Positions 1-5,805 of a DNA stretch of 8,546 nt are shown here, piece by piece. The position numbers and the translations under genes are program-made. Below the pieces are notes generated by a model. The model made no database searches and had not been told where the DNA came from. It saw nothing but the letters and a program-made list of their open reading frames with translations. Where the stretch lies: assembly GCA_031266495.1 (NCBI GenBank), contig JAISAX010000495.1, forward strand, positions 1-8,546, given 5' to 3'. The DNA comes from Opitutaceae bacterium. Its GTDB lineage: Bacteria > Verrucomicrobiota > Verrucomicrobiae > Opitutales > Opitutaceae. Position 1 is the stretch's first letter; each line of letters begins with the position of its first letter.

Positions 1-66
<66 letters not shown>

Positions 67-77
67 ACGCGCCGACA

Positions 78-1055
78 TCAGCGATGACGGCGCCCTGCGC
101 AGGTCGCCAGCAACAGTCCGCCGCCAAGAATCGCCGCCGCGATCGATGGCTCGGGAATGGCGCCAATTCGCAGGTATCCTGTGCCGGTGAATACGCCGAA
201 TTCGTGGTCGGCCCCCGAACCGGGGGCGCCATAGGTGCCGGTTTCCGTCCAGGTGACGCCCTCGATTCTTACGCTGGTGACGAGATTGGAGCCTACAAAC
301 GAAAGTTCGACGGAGCCGGAGGCAAGGCCGGTGGGGAGGATGAGGGAGGCGCTCTCGTGAAGGTACCGGTGGGTCGTGCCGCCGCCGAGTTTCAGCGTGG
401 TACCGATCTGGAGGGTGACGTTTCCGGTTCCCAGGGCCCCGTCGGCGCGGACATCGAGCGATGCCGGAGTAGTCCCGTTGGGATTACGCAGCAGCGTGCC
501 TCCGGACCAGATGTTGTTCGAAGAGGTGATGACGGTGATGCCGTTTTCGATCCTCAGCACGCCGGAGCCCCTGATCGACGCGGAAATGTTCAGGACGCGC
601 GTGGCTGCCGATGGGGCAAACGTGCCGTAGCCGACGAGCGTCACGTTGCCGGCGAGCGTGGTCGCGACGCTGCTTGTGTAGTTTTCGACAGTTCCGTAGT
701 GAAGCACCAGTTCATCGACTGTAAACGTGCCACCGGAACGCAAGGCGAGTCTGCCAATGCCGCTGGTGCTCTCGCCGAGCGTGAGGCTCTTGCCGGCGAA
801 AACATAACCGGCCGCATCAGTACCGGTACGGAGGACTCGGCCGCTGACGACCACATAATCGTTTCCGGATGATGGCGCCTGACCGTCGGACCAATTGCCG
901 GCGGTATGGAAACCGGGGGCGTCGTTCGTGTCGCTGGCAGTCAGGGTGACCGTCGCGGCTTCGGCTGTAGTGGTGAACCATGACAACAGGAAAGCGGCGG
1001 CGGTGACGCCGAAGCGATCGGTGGGGCTTACCGGATGATAGTGGTATGTCTTCAT
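78..1055 (-). CDS. PEP-CTERM exported protein with autotransporter-type beta-strand repeat
   Basis: A 325-residue secreted protein, probably anchored or released at the cell envelope. The N-terminus is a signal peptide: a hydrophobic stretch at about residues 15-30 ends in a TAEA-type cleavage site near residue 33. The middle is rich in Gly, Thr, Ser and Val and contains a stretch of the form GGTLL...ADGALGTGNVTLQ...TTLKLGGG, which resembles the autotransporter-associated beta-strand repeat and predicts a beta-helix or beta-solenoid. The C-terminus is a textbook PEP-CTERM signal: IPEPS at about 300-304, a hydrophobic segment, then a basic GRRHR tail. Such proteins are sorted by an exosortase, which is not in this window. 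The ATG at 1055 is the only one that yields a signal peptide; no Shine-Dalgarno precedes it. It lies 36 bp behind the pseudopilin-like gene and is probably co-transcribed with it. Ligand and precise role are unknown; surface or extracellular glycan binding is a guess. Confidence 0.88.
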   Translation of the reverse strand: MKTYHYHPVSPTDRFGVTAAAFLLSWFTTTAEAATVTLTASDTNDAPGFHTAGNWSDGQAPSSGNDYVVVSGRVLRTGTDAAGYVFAGKSLTLGESTSGIGRLALRSGGTFTVDELVLHYGTVENYTSSVATTLAGNVTLVGYGTFAPSAATRVLNISASIRGSGVLRIENGITVITSSNNIWSGGTLLRNPNGTTPASLDVRADGALGTGNVTLQIGTTLKLGGGTTHRYLHESASLILPTGLASGSVELSFVGSNLVTSVRIEGVTWTETGTYGAPGSGADHEFGVFTGTGYLRIGAIPEPSIAAAILGGGLLLATCAGRRHR

Positions 1056-1091
1056 GATGAAATGCGGGTGTTGATGGCGGAGGATGGCGAT

Positions 1092-1850
1092 TCAGGGATC
1101 TGCGTCGCGCGGGACGGAGGCGACATGGGCATCGAAATAAAGGCGGAGACGCGAGTTCTCCCATACGGGAGCGGCGGGGGATGTCTTGAACCAGGAGGAA
1201 TCCGTGACGCCGACGTTGTCCATTTTGGGGTTATCGGTAACGAGAGCCTGGTCGAGACTGGTCAGCACCCAGATACGCGAGAGGGCGCTGAACTGCGCCA
1301 GCGAGGTGAGCGTGGGGGGTTCGATCTGTCTGGCGGGATCGTTGTCGGTTTTTCCCAATACACGTTTCCCGCTGATGCCTTCGAAGGTGTAGTTCTGCAC
1401 GTAGTGGGGCCGGTTGCGTTTGATGACCGGGTCGTGCCGGAGAAAGCCGGGGCAGACGAGTTGGGGCACGGTTTCCTCGTCGCTGCCCAGCTTGCTCTGG
1501 TCGCGTCGGGACATGTAGGGGGCGATGGCGGGAGCCAGATAATACGGTTTGTCCGCGTTGCGGTTGAAGGTGTGATTCATGCCGAGGCCGTTGGGGCCGG
1601 GCACCTTGTCCTTGTAGTCGGCGGCGTACATGCTGATGGCGGTGCCGACCTGCCGCAGGTCGGATGTGGCCCAGGCCTTGCGGGCCGACTGGCGGACTCT
1701 GGCAACAACGGGAAGAATGATCGCGGCGAGGATGCCGATGATGGCGATCACGGTAAGCAGTTCGATCAGGGTGAACGCATCCCGGCAGTGATGCAGGCGG
1801 GCCGACGGGGAAAGTGGGGCGGGTGACAATGGGTGCTTCGCGGGAGTCAT
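1092..1850 (-). CDS. Pseudopilin-like protein (prepilin-type N-terminal cleavage/methylation domain)
   Basis: A 252-residue protein of the type II secretion/type IV pilin-like class. A 25-residue leader, rich in Pro, Ser and His, precedes the motif DA|FTLIELLTVIAIIGIL. The glutamate at residue 30 corresponds to Glu5 of a mature pilin, and the hydrophobic helix runs to about residue 50. Residue -1 of the predicted cleavage site is Ala rather than the usual Gly. After the helix come an ISMYAADYKDKVPGP segment typical of verrucomicrobial and planctomycete pseudopilin-like proteins and a C-terminal LYFDAHV motif (about 237-243) that the second pseudopilin in this window shares as LYWDWHV. The open frame continues far upstream, but through the antisense of the lacI gene, so the ATG at 1850 is chosen; it gives a leader of plausible length. 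The gene is divergent from lacI (84 bp between start codons) and is followed after 36 bp by a PEP-CTERM gene. Whether it assembles into a filament is unknown. Confidence 0.88.
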   Translation of the reverse strand: MTPAKHPLSPAPLSPSARLHHCRDAFTLIELLTVIAIIGILAAIILPVVARVRQSARKAWATSDLRQVGTAISMYAADYKDKVPGPNGLGMNHTFNRNADKPYYLAPAIAPYMSRRDQSKLGSDEETVPQLVCPGFLRHDPVIKRNRPHYVQNYTFEGISGKRVLGKTDNDPARQIEPPTLTSLAQFSALSRIWVLTSLDQALVTDNPKMDNVGVTDSSWFKTSPAAPVWENSRLRLYFDAHVASVPRDADP

Positions 1851-1862
1851 CGGGATGAAGAG

Positions 1863-1878
1863 CTTGTGGACTTGTGGA
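1863..1878. repeat. Tandem 8-bp repeat CTTGTGGA x2
   Basis: Two perfect head-to-tail copies of CTTGTGGA lie between the divergent pseudopilin and lacI genes. A related AGCTTGT word occurs at 1861-1867 and again at 1895-1901. They may be minor protein-binding sites in the shared promoter region, or chance. They are 13 bp upstream of the pseudopilin start codon. Confidence 0.5.
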
Positions 1879-1897
1879 CATCCCTGCGACTGAAAGC

Positions 1898-1927
1898 TTG
1901 TCTGACAACACCGGCGATGCTTATACG
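1898..1927 (+). promoter_or_regulatory. Possible lacI promoter (-35 TTGTCT, -10 TATACG)
   Basis: On the plus strand TTGTCT (1898-1903) and TATACG (1922-1927) are separated by 18 bp; each matches the sigma-70 consensus at four of six positions. The -35 element lies inside a small inverted repeat, TTGTC-T-GACAA (1898-1908), and the -10 element lies inside the palindromic operator candidate. If this promoter is used, transcription would begin close to position 1934, giving a transcript with almost no leader before the ATG at 1935. This is a weak match to consensus and the real sigma factor preference is unknown. Confidence 0.3.
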
Positions 1928-1936
1928 CATAAGCAT
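1917..1936. promoter_or_regulatory. Probable LacI-family operator (20-bp palindrome with central CG)
   Basis: The arms ATGCTTAT and ATAAGCAT are perfect reverse complements, separated by ACGC; nine of ten base pairs of the 20-bp site are symmetric, with CG at the exact centre. LacI/GalR-family operators are typically such 14-20 bp palindromes with a central CG. The site ends on the first two bases of the lacI ATG at 1935 and begins with an alternative in-frame ATG at 1917. Binding here would block lacI transcription or initiation and could also affect the divergent pseudopilin/PEP-CTERM pair, whose start is 66 bp away. I found no second copy in the window. Assignment to the adjacent regulator is inferred from position and symmetry. 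Confidence 0.68.
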
Positions 1937-2975
1937 GGAATCCCGGACGGATGGCAAACGCATCACCCAGGCCGACGTGGCGCGCCGGCTCGGCGTGACG
2001 CAGGCAGCGGTGTCCATGGCGTTCAGGAATCATCCGCGCATCTCGCGGGAGGTGCGGGACCGGATTCGCGCGGAGGCGGAGCAACTGGGCTACGTGCCCG
2101 ACCCGATGATGACGGCGCTGGCCGCCTACCGGAACCGTTTGCGGCCGGCCAATTATCAGGGTGTGCTGGCGTGGCTGGGCCATGAAAGGCCGCCGCACGA
2201 CTGGAGGCACAACAAACATTTCACGGCCTTCTTCGAGGGCGCCCGTCGCACGGCCATGCGCCACGGGTTCCAGCTGGAGGCATTCGACACGGGAAAACGC
2301 GACCGGAGGCATCTGCGGAAAGCGGCCTCGGTCCTGCGTGCGCGCAACATCGCCGGCATCCTCGTCGCGCCGCAGCCGGTGCCGGGGGCGGACCTGAGCG
2401 ATTTTCCCTGGGAGGATTTCGTCGCGGTGGCGCTCGGCTACACGCTCGGCGCGCCGCGTCTGCATGTGGTGGCGGCGGCGCAGTTTCAGGCGACGGTCGA
2501 ATGCGTCCGGCAGCTTCGGGAGACCGGGCACCGCCGTATCGGATTTGTCCTGACACGGGATCACGTCGAACGCACCCGTCGCCAATATCTGGGCGCTTAC
2601 ATGGCCGAGCAGGAGATGGCCGGCCTGACCGGACAGATCCCCGTCCTGATGCTGCAACAGCCCGATCCCGCGTCACTGAAAAGCTGGCTGAAAAAACATC
2701 GTCCGGATGCGATCATCGGTTCCGGTTATCTGGGCGGGCGTCTGGAAAGGCTGGGCTGGCGGGTGCCGGAGGCTATCAGCCTGGCGTGCCCGAATCTTCC
2801 GGATGAAAACAGCGGGGTCTCCGGCGTGTGGGAAATGCCTCTGGACAGCGGCGGCGCGGCGGCCGACCTGCTGGTATCGATGCTGCACCGGGGCGAGCGC
2901 GGCGTTCCCGGCACGCCCCAGACGGTGCTCGTGGGCGGACGCTGGGTGGCCGGAAAAACGCTGAAGGCGCGGTGA
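1935..2975 (+). CDS. LacI/GalR-family transcriptional regulator
   Basis: A 346-residue cytoplasmic repressor or activator of the LacI family, the usual length for the family. Residues 10-57 form the helix-turn-helix region: ITQADVARRLGVTQAAVSMAF, then a third helix ISREVRDRIRAEAEQLGYVPDP. The recognition helix has VSMAF where most members have VSRAL. The hinge that normally carries an AR-x-L motif is replaced by PDPMMTALAAYRNRLRP, a form I associate with Opitutaceae LacI proteins. The periplasmic-binding-protein-like sensor domain spans about 75-346, with the family-typical stretch QLRETGHRRIGFVL and a C-terminal TVLVGGRWV. The sugar ligand cannot be read from sequence; a breakdown product of the lyases nearby is likely. 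The ATG at 1935 fits the usual HTH spacing; ATG 1917 would add six residues, and a GTG at 1833 would overlap the divergent gene. A palindromic operator on the start codon suggests autoregulation. It converges on the jelly-roll lyase gene, with 40 bp between stops. Confidence 0.93.
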   Translation: MESRTDGKRITQADVARRLGVTQAAVSMAFRNHPRISREVRDRIRAEAEQLGYVPDPMMTALAAYRNRLRPANYQGVLAWLGHERPPHDWRHNKHFTAFFEGARRTAMRHGFQLEAFDTGKRDRRHLRKAASVLRARNIAGILVAPQPVPGADLSDFPWEDFVAVALGYTLGAPRLHVVAAAQFQATVECVRQLRETGHRRIGFVLTRDHVERTRRQYLGAYMAEQEMAGLTGQIPVLMLQQPDPASLKSWLKKHRPDAIIGSGYLGGRLERLGWRVPEAISLACPNLPDENSGVSGVWEMPLDSGGAAADLLVSMLHRGERGVPGTPQTVLVGGRWVAGKTLKAR

Positions 2976-3015
2976 AACGGGGGCGCAAGCTTCATCGGGC
3001 GCACTGCCATGGGCA

Positions 3016-3924
3016 TCAACCGGAGCTTCGGGAGTCAGGATTTCCGTCACCGGCTGTATCGGGATTCTTCGGACGCACGAGGTCGAAGGCCCCTGGCGGG
3101 TTGCCGACCAGATAGGATACCTCGTCGAAAAAGGCGTCACGCGTCTCGCCCTCCGTGTGGTTGGCGGTGTCGTGGCAATACATGCCCCATTTCACGTAGG
3201 CTCCGGCTGTCATCCGCCCGGTGTCGTCGAATGCGCCGTTGCCGAGGTTGATGCCGGAAACGTCCGCCGTGGGCGCGGCTTCGGGCGCACCGTCGATCCA
3301 TGCCTTCATGACGCCGGTGTTTTTATTGGAGAAGCGGACGTAGATCACGACATCGTGCCAGACTTCCCGCTCGACGGAGGGCAGGAGCGGACGCACGGCC
3401 TCGCGGGTGGCTCCGCCGGTCCCGTCGCCGGAATAGCCGTCGAGCGTCAGGCGTCCGTTCGCGTTCAGGCTGAGCGCCACGGTCTTGTTCGTCTTCGGCA
3501 ACCCGGGCGTCCAGCAGATCAGTTGCCCCAGGATGACCGCCTTGGCCGGGAAGGTGTCCGGCAGACGGAAGCTGAAGGCGAACCAGCCTTCTTCGGTGAT
3601 GCGCGGGTTGCCTCTGCCCGATGTCCCTTCCACGCCGCGGCTCGTACGCGAGCCGTTGTAGTTGCTCCGGGACCAGCGGAGGTGATGCACCTTGCGGCCT
3701 GCGCGCGGGGCGAAGCCGGTTGGTTCGATGACCTCGGAAAGGTTGCCCGGCGCTATCTCCACACGGAAGGGCGCGAGCGTGCCCGCCTCGAAATTGGCTG
3801 TCGCTGTCTGCCCATGCAGGAGAGGGGCGATGGCGGCGCCCAGCGCGACGCCCGCCTGCGCGAGCAGGTGGCGCAGGGCGCGAACAGGGGGCGTATTTTC
3901 AGATTGAATACTGACGATGGTCAT
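3016..3924 (-). CDS. Secreted polysaccharide lyase, heparinase-I/glucuronan-lyase-like jelly roll
   Basis: A 302-residue exported protein resembling the polysaccharide lyase domain typified by heparin lyase I and glucuronan lyase. These enzymes cleave uronic-acid-containing chains by beta-elimination. An N-terminal hydrophobic segment (about 17-36, ending LLHGQ) reads as a signal peptide. Family-like features are an RTSRGVE stretch (93-99), EEGWFAFSFRLPDTFP (111-126), a YVKWGMY strand (243-249) and FFDEVSYLVG near 265-274. The last residues, NPDTAGDGNPDS, look like a fragment of a calcium-binding thrombospondin type-3 repeat, so a C-terminal part may have been lost. The ATG at 3924 is chosen for the signal peptide. 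The frame is also open up to a GTG at 4008 that overlaps the PEP-CTERM stop as GTGA and would add a Pro-rich extension through a poly-C run. It is probably the third gene of the pseudopilin/PEP-CTERM operon. Substrate is uncertain; family-level call is fairly sure. Confidence 0.75.
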   Translation of the reverse strand: MTIVSIQSENTPPVRALRHLLAQAGVALGAAIAPLLHGQTATANFEAGTLAPFRVEIAPGNLSEVIEPTGFAPRAGRKVHHLRWSRSNYNGSRTSRGVEGTSGRGNPRITEEGWFAFSFRLPDTFPAKAVILGQLICWTPGLPKTNKTVALSLNANGRLTLDGYSGDGTGGATREAVRPLLPSVEREVWHDVVIYVRFSNKNTGVMKAWIDGAPEAAPTADVSGINLGNGAFDDTGRMTAGAYVKWGMYCHDTANHTEGETRDAFFDEVSYLVGNPPGAFDLVRPKNPDTAGDGNPDSRSSG

Positions 3925-3965
3925 GGGTGTGGATGTTACCGGGGCGGCCCGGGAGTCTGCGCACT

Positions 3966-3987
3966 GGGGGGGGGGGGGGAGGGGGGG
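3966..3987. repeat. Interrupted G tract G14-A-G7 (C-rich in the mRNA)
   Basis: Fourteen Gs (3966-3979), one A, then seven Gs (3981-3987) on the plus strand, in the 80-bp spacer between the PEP-CTERM stop and the lyase start. In the transcript it is a C-rich run 41 nt upstream of the lyase ATG. The plus strand, which is the template here, could form a G-quadruplex; the RNA is a candidate Rho-loading region. Length slippage during replication is expected. Confidence 0.9.
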
Positions 3988-4004
3988 AAGGTTTCCCACA
4001 CCGC

Positions 4005-4703
4005 TCACCGCTTCCCGGTGCGGCGGGGGATCGCCATGATCGCAGCCGCAACGACGAAACCGCTGACAAGGACGGCGGCGGCGGCAGGTTCGGGAACCGC
4101 GGTGGGCTGGCCGACGAGCGTGATGGCGTCGAGGCGCACGTAGGGACCGTTATTGTTGTGGGAGTCCCAGAAATAAAACCGGAAGGTGATAGGCCCGGAG
4201 ATGGGTCCGGCGGTGGCGCTGAACGAGGTGAGGTCTAACATGATGGGAGAACCATACTGGCCGGCGTTGCCTGAAGAGGTGCTGGTCTGGAAGACGCCTT
4301 CGCCAAGTTCGGTCGAGGTGGAGCCGGTCACCGCGACGACGGCCACACGCAAGGTGTAGCTCTGGGCGCCGTTGTTGGAGAGGCCCAGGGTGAAGCCGAG
4401 TCGGGTGAGGTCGAGCGCCCCGGAGGGCGTGAGGGTAAAGCTGGCATAGGCGTCGCCATCAATGGCCGCCGCCCTGGAGGTCGGGGTCTGGTTGAGGGGG
4501 ACACCGAAGGCGCCATTGGACGTTATTGTGGTGCCAAGCCCGGTCGCGGTGAAGCTGCCGGCGGAGGCCAGCCCGGAGACGGCTGTGGACGCCACGGAGC
4601 CGCCGGAGAAGTCATAGAGCGCGAGAGTGTCGGCAGCGTGAAGGGTTGCGACAGCGGTGAGGAGTGCGGCGGAGGCCGCGAGGATTTTTTGTAGTGTTTT
4701 CAT
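4005..4703 (-). CDS. PEP-CTERM exported protein of unknown function
   Basis: A 232-residue secreted protein. It starts with a classic signal peptide, MKTLQKILAASAALLTAVATLHA, cleaved near residue 23. The mature part opens with DTLALYDFSGGS and is rich in Thr, Ser, Gly and Ala. It contains FTLGLSNNGAQSYTLRVAVV and FRFYFWDSHNNN segments that suggest an all-beta, lectin-like or jelly-roll sandwich. The sorting signal is unmistakable: VPEPAAAA at about 203-210, a hydrophobic segment, then a basic PRRTGKR end. An exosortase encoded elsewhere would process it. It is the middle gene of the operon: 79 bp after the pseudopilin-like gene and 80 bp before the lyase, with a C-rich run in each spacer. No Shine-Dalgarno precedes the ATG. 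The bulk of the protein shows no clear similarity by eye to the first PEP-CTERM protein, so this is not a recent duplicate. A glycan-binding role is only a guess from context. Confidence 0.88.
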   Translation of the reverse strand: MKTLQKILAASAALLTAVATLHAADTLALYDFSGGSVASTAVSGLASAGSFTATGLGTTITSNGAFGVPLNQTPTSRAAAIDGDAYASFTLTPSGALDLTRLGFTLGLSNNGAQSYTLRVAVVAVTGSTSTELGEGVFQTSTSSGNAGQYGSPIMLDLTSFSATAGPISGPITFRFYFWDSHNNNGPYVRLDAITLVGQPTAVPEPAAAAVLVSGFVVAAAIMAIPRRTGKR

Positions 4704-4743
4704 GGATATGCTGGCGGATTGGAATCGGGTTTTCGAGAGAGGA

Positions 4744-4761
4744 GGGGGGGGGGGGCGGGGG
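4744..4761. repeat. G tract G12-C-G5 (C-rich in the mRNA)
   Basis: Twelve Gs (4744-4755), a C, then five more Gs on the plus strand, in the 79-bp spacer between the pseudopilin-like and PEP-CTERM genes. The uninterrupted run ends 40 nt upstream of the PEP-CTERM ATG, almost the same distance as the run upstream of the lyase. A CT-rich stretch (TCCTCTCTC in the mRNA) follows it on the start-codon side. Confidence 0.9.
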
Positions 4762-4782
4762 CGGCGGGGTGAGGCCGATTCG

Positions 4783-5460
4783 TCATTTGACGTGCCAGTC
4801 CCAATAGAGCTGGTTGCGGCGTTTGCCGTGAACGGGCGACGGGGGAAGGGTGGCGGTATCGGCGGGATTGATACCGGAGATGGCGCCGTCGATGTCCTTG
4901 ATGAGCCATTGGGTGGAGGGAGCGTTGCCGGAGAGGATTTCGGAGAGCCGGCGACGCGGAGTGCCGGTGTCGCCCCAGGGGTTCCAGGCGGTGCTGTCCT
5001 GATTCGGGTTACTTTTGCCCTGAGGGGAGTATTTTTCGTTGAGCGCCCAGATGGCACTGTTGCGATCGGGTGTCTGGCGGAGCCAGGCGCGGCAGATAAC
5101 GTTGTCGGGGATGCGGCCGCCTGGCGTGCCAACCAGTTCGGGGGGGAGTCCGAGCCAGGGAGCGAGATACCATACGAGGTGGCGTTTCTCGGTGGTAGTG
5201 GCTTTTGTAAGGATGCGCAGGGTGCCGTTGGCAGGATCGGGCGGGAGCCAGTCGCGATTGTCATCAGCGTAGCTCTGGAGGGCGATGCCCCACGAGCGAA
5301 GGGCGGAGATGCACTGGGCTTTGTCGGCGGTAGCGCGGGCCTTGCCCGCGACGGGGATGATGATGGCGGCGAGGATGCCAATGATGGTGATGACGGCGAG
5401 CAACTCGATGAGGGTGAAGCCGTGGGGACGGAAAGGGGTTGCGTGATGGCGGAGTGTCAT
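4783..5460 (-). CDS. Pseudopilin-like protein (prepilin-type N-terminal cleavage/methylation domain)
   Basis: A 225-residue pilin-like protein. A 14-residue basic leader ends in Gly, giving a canonical prepilin peptidase site HG|FTLIELLAVITIIGILAAII. Glu19 is the position-5 glutamate of the mature protein, and the hydrophobic helix runs to about residue 36. The globular part has an ALQSYADDNRDWLPPD segment and ends HGKRRNQLYWDWHVK (211-225). This matches the H...LY(F/W)DxHV end of the other pseudopilin here and recalls the C-terminal His/Asp motif of large planctomycete-verrucomicrobial pilin-like families. ATG 5460 is preferred; ATG 5496 would add 12 residues to the leader. Neither has a Shine-Dalgarno. 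It is the first gene of the probable pseudopilin/PEP-CTERM/lyase operon, behind a 345-bp non-coding gap. The N-terminal domain is certain; the function, whether filament subunit, secretion adaptor or lone surface protein, is not. Confidence 0.9.
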   Translation of the reverse strand: MTLRHHATPFRPHGFTLIELLAVITIIGILAAIIIPVAGKARATADKAQCISALRSWGIALQSYADDNRDWLPPDPANGTLRILTKATTTEKRHLVWYLAPWLGLPPELVGTPGGRIPDNVICRAWLRQTPDRNSAIWALNEKYSPQGKSNPNQDSTAWNPWGDTGTPRRRLSEILSGNAPSTQWLIKDIDGAISGINPADTATLPPSPVHGKRRNQLYWDWHVK

Positions 5461-5653
5461 GGCGGGCGAGGGGAGATAGGCTGGATGCGGATACATTTCG
5501 GAAACGTGAGACCTGAATGAAACATGACTTTCGTAATGGTCCCAGTTTTTCACCTGAAGCCGCCCGCCCGGCAGTCTGGAGACGGCGAAGAAAGAGAAGC
5601 TGTAATTCGCGAGGCCACATATAATTGGCACGCAAAACAGACGTCCATGACCG

Positions 5654-5667
5654 GCCTTGGCCAAGGC
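5654..5667. promoter_or_regulatory. Perfect 14-bp palindrome GCCTTGGCCAAGGC
   Basis: GCCTTGG is followed directly by its reverse complement CCAAGGC. It lies about 190 bp upstream of the pseudopilin start at 5460, in the non-coding gap. A palindrome without a loop suggests a dimer-bound DNA site rather than an RNA hairpin. It is unlike the AT-rich operator at lacI, so if functional it would be bound by another regulator. Chance occurrence in G+C-rich DNA cannot be excluded. Confidence 0.4.
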
Positions 5668-5713
5668 GCGAAACTACACAGGATCAAATCACGGGCCAAA
5701 TGACAAAAGGCCG

Positions 5714-5740
5714 GTGTCGCGCGTGTGTCGCGCGTGTGTC
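5714..5740. repeat. 11-bp tandem repeat (GTGTCGCGCGT, about 2.5 copies)
   Basis: Two perfect copies of GTGTCGCGCGT (5714-5724 and 5725-5735) are followed by a partial GTGTC (5736-5740). The 11-bp period is close to one helical turn, so repeated protein contacts on one face of DNA are conceivable. It lies in the non-coding gap downstream of the heparinase gene. It could also be a simple slippage repeat. Confidence 0.75.
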
Positions 5741-5805
5741 AGATTTGTTGATACGATTCCCGGTGAACGTCGCCGGTCGGGGTTTCCGTCCCGTGCTCCT
5801 CCGGC

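Larger units (their letters stand above)
5461..5805. other. Non-coding gap between two minus-strand gene groups
   Basis: This 345-bp stretch separates the heparinase stop from the next start codon and is noticeably richer in A+T than the genes in its middle part (about 5500-5650). I see no convincing reading frame: the upstream extension of the pseudopilin frame lacks protein-like composition. It probably holds the promoter of the pseudopilin/PEP-CTERM/lyase operon. On the minus strand an AATTATATG stretch near 5623-5631 is a possible -10 region, but no good -35 accompanies it. A perfect 14-bp palindrome and an 11-bp tandem repeat lie here and are listed separately. I see no convincing hairpin-plus-U terminator for the heparinase gene. 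Confidence 0.6.

Noticed and set aside
84..872. Plus-strand open frame of 262 codons opposite the first PEP-CTERM gene
   Set aside because: Its translation has no recognisable domain, signal or protein-like composition, and it is antisense to a gene with a clear signal peptide and sorting signal. Long antisense frames are expected in G+C-rich DNA.
1035..1826. Plus-strand open frame of 263 codons opposite the first pseudopilin gene
   Set aside because: It is Gly/Val/Asp-rich without motifs and fully antisense to a well-supported gene.
1851..2657. Upstream extension of the first pseudopilin frame to position 2657 (521 residues)
   Set aside because: The extra 269 residues are antisense to the LacI gene and read as His/Arg-rich shadow sequence; the pilin-type leader begins at 1850.
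2976..3015. Transcription terminator between the convergent lacI and lyase genes
   Set aside because: Only a very short TGCC/GGCA stem is visible, with no U run on either strand.
3157..4143. Plus-strand open frame of 328 codons opposite the jelly-roll lyase
   Set aside because: No motifs and antisense to a signal-peptide-bearing lyase; it also crosses the G tract.
4704..5381. Upstream extension of the second PEP-CTERM frame to 5381
   Set aside because: It overlaps the pseudopilin gene in another frame, is Pro/Ser/Arg-rich, and would bury the clear signal peptide that starts at 4703.
5770..5805. Intrinsic terminator after the heparinase gene
   Set aside because: CGGG/CCCG and CCGG/CCGG pairs can form weak stems, but the loop is long and no U run follows.
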